The notes beneath the pieces were generated by a model that ran no database searches, had not been told where the DNA came from, and saw only the letters and a program-made list of their open reading frames with translations. A stretch of DNA of 10,493 bases from JAABRU01 sp050180235 (lineage in GTDB: Bacteria; Desulfobacterota; Desulfobacteria; Desulfobacterales; Desulfococcaceae), in assembly GCA_050180235.1 (NCBI GenBank), contig JBFXEJ010000159.1, forward strand, positions 1 through 10,493, written 5' to 3'. Each line of letters begins with the position of its first letter. Position 1 is the stretch's first letter. The position numbers and the translations under genes were made by a program. Below, piece after piece: positions 6,135-10,493 of the stretch.

Positions 6135-7736
6135 TCAACGGATTTGACCCGCTAACCATATATTTTCCCATTGAATACCGAATCTTGCCAGATATTTCCG
6201 CAGCCGATCCGCATCATTGGCGGTTTTCTTTTTTGCACGGGAAAAAGAAAAGAGTTTCCGTCCGGCTTCGGACAGATTTTTGGACTTCCTGCATATCTCA
6301 ATGACTCCGGTCAGTTGCATCCGGTCAAACAGATCCAGTTCCTCTGCTTTTTCTCCCAAAATTTCATGCACAATATCTTTTTCTTCATTGCAATATCCCC
6401 ATGACAAAGCAAGTCGCGTTATTTCCTCTTCCGCAATATCCGGCGTGATGCGTCCGCCTTCCGCGAGCGTTGCCATGCGTGTGACAGCCGCGCTCAGATC
6501 CCGGAAATTGGCCGTCCAGAGTGCCTGTTCTGACTGGGCAAATGCCAGAAAACGCTTTTTTGCGTCCTGACTGAAACTGACCCGTGTGCCTGTGCGTTCC
6601 GTGAACCTCTCCAGTTCATACTCCAGATTTGGGGCAATATCTTCGGGACGCTCCCGCAGACCGGGCAGCCGGAATGTCCAGAGATTAATCCGTGCCAGCA
6701 GATCTGCCCGGAATCTGCCGTTTTTCACCTCAGCAGCCAAATCCCGGTTGGTTCCGCAGATGAGTTGAAAATCACTTTCTGCGTCTCTGTCCGAACCCAT
6801 TGGCAGAAATTTTTTTTCCTCCACAGCGCGCAGCAGCATGGACTGCTCATCAGCTCCCAGTTCTCCCGCTTCATCCAGAAAAAGCATTCCCTTGTCAGCA
6901 TGGCGCAGCAGGCCGGGACGATCCTGCAAAGCCCCGGTAAATGCCCCTTTTTTATGACCGAACAAAGCCGACATAACCGCATCCCCGCGCAGGGTTGCAC
7001 AGTTGAGTTCCACAAAATTGCCAGCGCACTGATGCCGGGATTTTCTCAACTCATATATGCGCCGTGCCAGACAGGATTTGCCTGCACCGGTCGGGCCTGT
7101 CAGGAGAATGGGATCTGCTGAGTTCAAAGCCACTTTTTCAATGCGTTCCATCAGCGCGTTAAAGGCCGGGTTCCGGGTTTCAATGCCGGATTTCAGAAAG
7201 GAAATATCCTCTCTCGCCTGCTGCTGAAAACGCATGGCAATACGGTCATATTTTGACAAGTCCAGATCAATAATTGCATAGGTGCCGACCGTATCGCCGC
7301 TGTCACGGGGCGGGGGGCCGGTCTGAATAAGCCGGGCCGGGAAATGGCGGGATTCTGTAAGCAGAAACATGCAAATCTGGGCTACATGCGTGCCTGTGGT
7401 GATGTGAACCAGATAGTCTTCCTGATCCGGCTCAAAGGGATAGGTTTTGGCAAAATCATGGAGAAGGCCGTAGACCTCTTCAAAATCCCAGGGATTGTTC
7501 AGAAAAACCTCATGGGAAACCACTTTTGTTTCCGGCGAAACCTGTGCAATATCAGACTGTATCCGTTCAAAAAGCCGGGTGTAGTTTCTCTGCCAGAGCA
7601 GTTCCAGACGGTGAATCAGCAAATCCTCATGCTGGCAAAGAGACAGGGTGGGACGCCATTTTTCCCAGCGTTTCGGGCCTTTGCTTCCAAAATCCAGCAC
7701 AGGGCCAAGCATTCCGATAACAACAAGGGGTTTCAT
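6135..7736 (-). CDS. rtcR: RtcR: sigma-54 activator of RNA repair, CARF-AAA+-HTH
   Basis: RtcR switches on sigma-54 transcription of RNA-repair genes when RNA damage products reach its N-terminal CARF-like domain; in enterobacteria, tRNA fragments have been reported as the signal. This copy is full length (533 residues). The sensor domain covers about 1-185, with family blocks RWEKWRPTLSLCQ (23-35), NPWDFEEVY (81-89), LVHITTGTHVAQIC (109-122) and IIDLDLSKYD (155-164). The AAA+ domain has Walker A GPTGAGKS (214-221), an intact GAFTGA sigma-54 loop (264-269), Walker B GMLFLDE (283-289) and the arginine-finger region RFRADLLARI (341-350). The C-terminal HTH includes LSEAGRKLF and the NDADRLRKYLARFG end. 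The start is preceded by GAGGA and overlaps a leader ORF by ATGA. It is divergent from the sigma-54 promoter at 7919. Confidence 0.97.
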   Translation of the reverse strand: MKPLVVIGMLGPVLDFGSKGPKRWEKWRPTLSLCQHEDLLIHRLELLWQRNYTRLFERIQSDIAQVSPETKVVSHEVFLNNPWDFEEVYGLLHDFAKTYPFEPDQEDYLVHITTGTHVAQICMFLLTESRHFPARLIQTGPPPRDSGDTVGTYAIIDLDLSKYDRIAMRFQQQAREDISFLKSGIETRNPAFNALMERIEKVALNSADPILLTGPTGAGKSCLARRIYELRKSRHQCAGNFVELNCATLRGDAVMSALFGHKKGAFTGALQDRPGLLRHADKGMLFLDEAGELGADEQSMLLRAVEEKKFLPMGSDRDAESDFQLICGTNRDLAAEVKNGRFRADLLARINLWTFRLPGLRERPEDIAPNLEYELERFTERTGTRVSFSQDAKKRFLAFAQSEQALWTANFRDLSAAVTRMATLAEGGRITPDIAEEEITRLALSWGYCNEEKDIVHEILGEKAEELDLFDRMQLTGVIEICRKSKNLSEAGRKLFSFSRAKKKTANDADRLRKYLARFGIQWENIWLAGQIR

Positions 7737-7786
7737 GGAATATCCTCTTCATTCGGATGACCACAGGGTTTCATAGAATATCCTCT
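7728..7786. repeat. Direct 21-bp duplication spanning the rtcR start region
   Basis: Segment 7728-7748 is repeated at 7766-7786 with one mismatch. Each copy carries, on the minus strand, the same ribosome binding site (AGAGGATATTC) and ATGAAACCC. The downstream copy is the real rtcR start and the upstream copy starts the leader ORF. A small tandem duplication explains this. Confidence 0.85.
7733..7774 (-). CDS. 13-codon leader ORF overlapping the rtcR start (ATGA)
   Basis: On the minus strand an ATG at 7774, preceded by GAGAGGA, opens a frame encoding MKPCGHPNEEDIP and then stops at TGA. That TGA shares bases with the rtcR ATG in the arrangement CCATGA, the classic overlap for translational coupling. 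The predicted rtcR transcript start (about 7795) lies only some 20 bases upstream, so this would be the first translated frame. It most likely arose from the 21-bp duplication. Whether it regulates rtcR translation is unknown. Confidence 0.5.
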   Translation of the reverse strand: MKPCGHPNEEDIP

Positions 7787-7801
7787 CTTATTTTATCTTA
7801 T

Positions 7802-7831
7802 ACTATAAACCGGCAGAGAATCCCGCGTCAA
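7802..7831 (-). promoter_or_regulatory. Candidate sigma-70 promoter for rtcR
   Basis: Read on the minus strand, TTGACG (7831-7826) and TATAGT (7807-7802) are separated by 18 bases; each box has five of six consensus matches. The predicted start near 7795 gives a short leader before the 13-codon ORF. Constitutive low expression from sigma-70 is the known pattern for sigma-54 activators. Confidence 0.55.
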
Positions 7832-7877
7832 GTCTTCTGAAATGACCAGGCAGAAAAATAAAATTTAAATTGATGAA

Positions 7878-7890
7878 TATCAGGCAGTTG
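7878..7890 (+). promoter_or_regulatory. Possible IHF site upstream of the sigma-54 promoter
   Basis: TATCAGGCAGTTG matches the IHF consensus WATCAANNNNTTR at all but one defined position and lies in A/T-rich DNA about 55-67 bases before the predicted start. DNA bending there would help RtcR reach sigma-54 polymerase. The consensus is loose, so the assignment is only suggestive. Confidence 0.3.
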
Positions 7891-7918
7891 ATAAAAATAT
7901 GTTTTTATGCGGAAAATA

Positions 7919-7934
7919 TGGCACGCGTCTTGCT
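7919..7934 (+). promoter_or_regulatory. Sigma-54 promoter (-24/-12), divergent from rtcR
   Basis: TGGCACG-CGTC-TTGCT is a perfect match to the sigma-54 consensus TGGCACG-N4-TTGCW, with GG at 7920-7921 (-24) and GC at 7932-7933 (-12). The predicted start is G7945, which is also the first base of a stable RNA hairpin. Its place opposite rtcR makes RtcR the obvious activator. It reads toward the tRNA-like RNA and the slipin gene. Confidence 0.88.
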
Positions 7935-7944
7935 TATTCTGTCT

Positions 7945-7985
7945 GTGACTGAGCCTGACCGGGCCGTCGGCGTGCCGGTCGTCAC
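7945..7985 (+). ncRNA. 5' hairpin of the RtcR-controlled transcript
   Basis: GTGAC (7945-7949) pairs with GTCAC (7981-7985), GACCGG (7957-7962) pairs with CCGGTC (7975-7980), and GCC/GGC (7963-7965 with 7969-7971) cap the stem. One side carries a seven-base bulge, TGAGCCT (7950-7956). The helix begins exactly at the transcription start predicted from the sigma-54 promoter, so the RNA would have a closed 5' end. A helix with an asymmetric bulge is reminiscent of the protein-binding end of Y RNAs, but no sequence match to that motif is claimed. Confidence 0.5.
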
Positions 7986-8005
7986 CTGATGATCCGCTCC
8001 GGGCG

Positions 8006-8130
8006 TTCCCCAACGGGTTCTGACAAAGGCAGGCATCAGTCTCCGCTCATGGTTGAGCACCGTACTGGGATACGGCTTTGCAGGTTCGACTCCTGCTCCT
8101 GGGGGAAACCCCACCAGCCGCGAAAGCGGC
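8006..8130 (+). ncRNA. tRNA-like, Y-RNA-like structured RNA downstream of the RtcR promoter
   Basis: Three arms in tRNA order are visible. A D-like arm has GCTC/GAGC with loop ATGGTT including GG (8045-8058). After a single A comes an anticodon-like arm, CCGTA/TACGG with a six-base loop (8060-8075). A four-base variable region leads to a canonical T arm, GCAGG/CCTGC with loop TTCGACT (8080-8096). A normal acceptor stem is absent. The best closing helix is TTCCCCA (8006-8012) with TGGGGGA (8100-8106), which leaves 32 extra bases before the D arm. Two GNRA hairpins follow: TGGGG-GAAA-CCCCA (8100-8113) and GCCGC-GAAA-GCGGC (8117-8130). Family knowledge: enterobacterial YrlA/YrlB Y RNAs, encoded with RtcR-controlled repair genes, mimic tRNA. 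A functional tRNA is unlikely because the D loop and anticodon loop are short and there is no acceptor/CCA end. Confidence 0.6.
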
Positions 8131-8437
8131 GATTTTCCGGCCCGCAGGAAACGGGTTTCTGCTGTCCGGTTCCCGGTTTCCATATCTTTGTCTGAAAGGG
8201 AATTGCCGAAAGGGAATTGCCGGAAAGCAGGGATTCGGAATCGGACGAACCAGCGCGGACAGATGCCATGCAGCGGGTGGATACCGTCCGGCTGCTTTTT
8301 CCGTATAATCCCGGTCTGCGGAAAGAAAGAAGGCATTCGGGAAACCGTGTGCATTTCTTTTGATCCAATGGCATGGGAACACGGAAACACGGCAGGACTC
8401 AAACACCGCTCCGCGTCATACGCGCGGATGGCAGAGA
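8131..8437 (+). other. Non-coding part of the long leader
   Basis: No protein is supported here: open frames exist on both strands, but their translations are rich in R, G, P, C and S, have no family resemblance and lack ribosome binding sites. The stretch includes a 14-bp tandem direct repeat (8194-8221), an imperfect hairpin around 8145-8163, and a lone TATAAT (8304-8309) without a matching -35 box. It may be extended leader or a second, unrecognised structured RNA. Confidence 0.5.
8194..8221 (+). repeat. 14-bp perfect tandem duplication
   Basis: GAAAGGGAATTGCC occurs twice back to back (8194-8207 and 8208-8221) and is followed by a partial third start, GGAAAG. This is consistent with slippage in non-coding DNA. 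Confidence 0.85.
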
Positions 8438-8459
8438 TCCGCTTTCCTGCGGGCTTTTT
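8438..8459 (+). terminator. Possible intrinsic terminator of the structured RNA
   Basis: TCCGC (8438-8442) pairs with GCGGG (8449-8453, one wobble) around a six-base loop, followed by C and five T's (8455-8459). The stem is short, so termination would be partial at best. If used, it would yield an RNA of about 515 bases separate from the slipin mRNA. Confidence 0.35.
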
Positions 8460-8463
8460 AAAA

Positions 8464-8673
8464 ATTGTGAATGATGAATGGTGAATTGTGAATGGTGAAT
8501 TTTGTCGTTCCCATGCTTTGCATCCCGTAATACCGGATGATTGGGATGCAGAGGAGTGCGATCTGCATTTTCACGTAAATTTCAGCAATCTCAATGACCA
8601 GAGCGTGGAAACCGGGATTCACAATTCACAATTCACAATTCATCATTCACAATTCACAATTCATCATTCATCA
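8464..8673. repeat. Element bounded by inverted arrays of 7-bp repeats
   Basis: The left array (8464-8498) has five heptamers of the form ATKRTGA. The right array (8618-8673) has eight heptamers, TTCACAA or TTCATCA, and is essentially the reverse complement of the left. The 119-base interior has an 11-bp hairpin (8516-8526 with 8543-8553) and a TCGTTCCCATGC / GCGTGGAAACC-type palindromic theme seen in many dispersed bacterial repeats. It lies between the tRNA-like RNA and the slipin ribosome binding site, and the two arrays could form one long hairpin in the mRNA leader. A non-autonomous inserted element is the likely nature. Confidence 0.65.
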
Positions 8674-8692
8674 TTCAAAACAAGGAGGCACT

Positions 8693-9808
8693 ATGTTCGG
8701 TTTTGATATTCAGAGGGTGAGAGTCCGTTCTTATGAAAAAGGTTTGCTGTTCCGGGATCAGGAATTTCAAAAAATTCTGGATACGGGAATCTACTGGCTT
8801 TTCAGTCATCCTTTTTGCAAAACCCGTGCGGATGTGGTGTCTCAGCGTGCGCCCTGGCTGGTTCATCCGGATTTGGATATGATTATCAAAAAAGGGGTTT
8901 TGAAGGATCAGGCCCTTGTGCTGGATCTGAAAGATTATGAACGTGCGCTGGTCTGGATTGACGGACGTTTTGCCAAAGTTCTGGGCGCTGGTCAGTATGG
9001 GCTTTGGACAGCATTCCGGGAAATCACTGTGGAAATCACTGATGCGCGGGAAGTGCTGTTTGTGCATAAAGATCAGCATCATATTCTGAAATCTGAAGGC
9101 ATGGATCGGGAACTGATCGCTGTGACGGTGGATCAGGGACATGCCGGAGTTTGCTACAAAGACGGTGAATACCTGAAAACTCTGGTTCCGGGACAGTATC
9201 TGTTCTGGAAAAACATGGGGCAGATCAAAGTGCTGCATACAGATATGCGCGAAATTGTGCTGGATGTGTCAGGTCAGGAATTTATGACCGAAGACAAGGT
9301 GACGCTCCGAATGAATGCCACAGCTTCTTACCGGGTGCGGGACGCGCGCAAATCTGTGGAAACCTGCGAAGACAGCAGACAGGCCGTTTACCGGGAAATT
9401 CAACTGGCTCTGCGTGCGGTTATCGGTTCCTATGATTTGGACAGGCTGCTGACGGAAAAAGAGGCAGTGTCCAAAGAACTGGAAGAAAATGTCCGCAAAC
9501 GGGCCGCAGATTTTGGTGTGGAAATGATTTCTGTGGGTATCCGGGATATTATCCTGCCCGGTGAAATGAAAATGCTCATGAACAAGGTCATCGAAGCCCA
9601 GAAAGCCGCAGATGCGAATCTGATTATGCGCCGGGAGGAAACCGCAGCCATGCGCAGTCAGGCCAATACAGCCAAAATTCTGGAAAACAACCCGACTCTG
9701 ATGAGGCTCCGGGAACTGGATATTCTGGAAAAGCTGGCCGTAAATGCCAAACTGAACGTGGTGCTGGGGGAAAAGGGACTGGCAGATCGGGTGGTGAATC
9801 TGATATGA
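8693..9808 (+). CDS. Slipin / SPFH (band 7) family protein of the RNA-repair type
   Basis: The ATG at 8693 is chosen because AAGGAGG sits six bases before it; a start 99 bases upstream would translate the heptamer repeats (IHNSQF...) and is rejected. The 371-residue protein has the SPFH core at about 146-300 (QEFMTEDKVTLRMNATASYRV, 195-215; GVEMISVGIRDIILPGEMK, 275-293) and a helical tail with an EAQKAADANLIMRREETAAMRSQ coiled-coil stretch (301-323). The N-terminal 145 residues add two further copies of a beta motif, giving three in all (15-38, 83-107, 147-173). The usual N-terminal membrane hairpin of slipins is not seen, so it may be peripheral or cytosolic. Slipin genes have been noted beside RtcB-type repair genes in comparative studies, and here the gene is the only protein-coding target visible downstream of the sigma-54 promoter. 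Confidence 0.88.
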   Translation: MFGFDIQRVRVRSYEKGLLFRDQEFQKILDTGIYWLFSHPFCKTRADVVSQRAPWLVHPDLDMIIKKGVLKDQALVLDLKDYERALVWIDGRFAKVLGAGQYGLWTAFREITVEITDAREVLFVHKDQHHILKSEGMDRELIAVTVDQGHAGVCYKDGEYLKTLVPGQYLFWKNMGQIKVLHTDMREIVLDVSGQEFMTEDKVTLRMNATASYRVRDARKSVETCEDSRQAVYREIQLALRAVIGSYDLDRLLTEKEAVSKELEENVRKRAADFGVEMISVGIRDIILPGEMKMLMNKVIEAQKAADANLIMRREETAAMRSQANTAKILENNPTLMRLRELDILEKLAVNAKLNVVLGEKGLADRVVNLI

Positions 9809-9869
9809 AAAAAAGTCAGTGGCAGGTATCCGGGAAAATTTCTCTGTGTGTTCAGGCTTTCCCCATATT

Positions 9870-10481
9870 TCAGGAGCTCAGGAACCCGGCCCGGAGCAAA
9901 GATTCTCTGGATATCATGCCTCTGAATTTTCCTTCCGCGTCCAGCACCGGCAGTCGTTTGATGACTTTTTCCGTCATCAGATGTATGGCCCTGTCAACAG
10001 TGTCTGTTTCCAATGCAGTCGCGGCTCCGGTTTTCATAATATCCGCGGCTGTCATGGACTGCAGATGTGTGCTGAGATCCCTGTGCTTTGTTTTTCTTTC
10101 GGCAAAAGGCAGCCGGGAGGCAAAATATTCCCATATCCCCTCTTTCCGATCCGAAAACGCGGACAGCAGATTCCGGTCGGAAATCAGACCCAGAAATATT
10201 CCCTCCGGATTTACAACAGCGACCCTCTGAATATCATTGGAAGCAATCAGTTGCAGCACTTCTTCCGCAGGTGTTTCCGGCAAAACCGTGTGAATATCCC
10301 GGCGCATAATGTCTGACACATATTTCAGATCTCCCACCGGAATATTCTGCTTCCGGATGGCATCCCAGTCCGGCATCTGATTGGTAATGGTGCGGAAAAT
10401 ATCCATGCGGGACAAAATGCCTGTGAGTTTTCCCTGATCATCTGTAACCGGCAGCCGTTTGATATTTTTTTTGAGCATGAG
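9870..10481 (-). CDS. CBS-domain protein, N-terminus cut by the contig end
   Basis: At least three CBS motifs are visible. One is cut at the edge (NIKRLPVTDDQGKLTGILSR, ending near residue 30 counted from a Met at 10478). One covers about 54-108 (VSDIMRRDIHTVLPETPAEEVLQ...GLISDRNLL). One covers about 142-198 (MTAADIMKTGAATALETDTVDRAI...GMISRESLL). CBS pairs bind adenosine nucleotides and regulate attached enzymes or channels. The codon before the Met is CTC (Leu), so the frame was still open and LMLKKNIKRLPV reads as the middle of a CBS motif: the Met at 10478 is not the true start. The full protein probably has four CBS motifs, and what else it carries is unknown. It converges on the slipin gene with 61 bases between the stop codons. 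Confidence 0.88.
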   Translation of the reverse strand, partial: LMLKKNIKRLPVTDDQGKLTGILSRMDIFRTITNQMPDWDAIRKQNIPVGDLKYVSDIMRRDIHTVLPETPAEEVLQLIASNDIQRVAVVNPEGIFLGLISDRNLLSAFSDRKEGIWEYFASRLPFAERKTKHRDLSTHLQSMTAADIMKTGAATALETDTVDRAIHLMTEKVIKRLPVLDAEGKFRGMISRESLLRAGFLSS

Positions 10482-10493
10482 AGATCGGAAGAG
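10482..10493 (+). other. Sequencing adapter remnant at the contig end
   Basis: The last 12 bases AGATCGGAAGAG are identical to the first 12 bases of the standard Illumina TruSeq adapter. This is almost certainly an untrimmed adapter and not genomic sequence. Confidence 0.85.

Noticed and set aside
8045..8104. A true tRNA gene
   Set aside because: The T arm is perfect, but the D loop has only six bases, the anticodon-like loop has six bases, positions before the D arm are CC where TA is usual, and no seven-pair acceptor stem adjoins the arms. A tRNA mimic fits better.
8304..8309. Internal sigma-70 promoter before slipin
   Set aside because: A perfect TATAAT is present, but no -35-like hexamer lies 16-18 bases upstream.
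8053..8484. A 143-codon plus-strand open frame across the leader of slipin
   Set aside because: It runs through the tRNA-like arms and GNRA hairpins, has no ribosome binding site or family resemblance, and ends inside the heptamer array. Overlapping frames of similar size exist on both strands, as expected from stop-poor structured DNA.
8618..8673. CRISPR-like repeat array
   Set aside because: The units are 7 bases long, contiguous and without spacers, so this is a simple tandem repeat.
8594..8692. Longer N-terminus for the slipin starting at 8594
   Set aside because: It would translate the heptamer repeats, while a strong AAGGAGG sits directly before the ATG at 8693.
9805..10230. Open frame overlapping the slipin stop codon by ATGA
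   Set aside because: The overlap looks like coupling, but nearly all of the frame is antisense to the CBS-domain gene, whose translation has clear motifs. The plus-strand product has none.

Overview
The window looks like chromosomal DNA of a Gram-negative bacterium, most likely a Desulfobacterota (deltaproteobacterial) sulfate reducer or relative. This is inferred from gene content (RtcR with sigma-54, a tandem universal stress protein, a DUF4160/DUF2442/DUF4926 cassette, a GYF-RDD membrane protein) and from scattered short repeats of the CACAGAGG and ATTCATCATTC types. It was not tested by any search. The last 12 bases match the start of the Illumina TruSeq adapter, so the right edge is a contig end from a draft or metagenome assembly.

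Left third (1-2661), plus strand: the tip of a membrane protein gene leaves the window at base 1. After an AT-rich promoter region comes birA (biotin-protein ligase with an N-terminal helix-turn-helix), then a compact cassette of three small DUF proteins, then bioY (biotin uptake S-component). The birA-bioY pair would couple biotin uptake with protein biotinylation, and the small cassette sits inside it.

Middle (2662-6134): a gene-free stretch carries mobile-type repeats. Three genes then lie on the minus strand in the order universal stress protein, D-amino-acid aminotransferase, GYF/zinc-ribbon/RDD membrane protein. An inverted-repeat element separates the last two.

Right part (6135-9808) is the most interesting. 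A complete rtcR (sigma-54 activator with an RNA-sensing CARF domain) on the minus strand is divergent from a textbook sigma-54 promoter. That promoter does not lead directly into rtcB/rtcA. It leads into a leader of about 750 bases that contains a clear tRNA-like fold (D arm, anticodon-like arm and canonical T arm, but no normal acceptor stem) followed by two GNRA hairpins, then a repeat-bounded element, then a slipin/SPFH gene. The layout resembles bacterial RNA-repair loci in which RtcR controls tRNA-mimicking Y RNAs. Here, however, no RtcB, RtcA or Ro protein is present in the window. rtcR is also preceded by a 13-codon leader ORF made by a local duplication and joined to it by an ATGA overlap.

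Right edge (9870-10481): a CBS-domain protein on the minus strand, convergent with the slipin gene and cut by the contig end.
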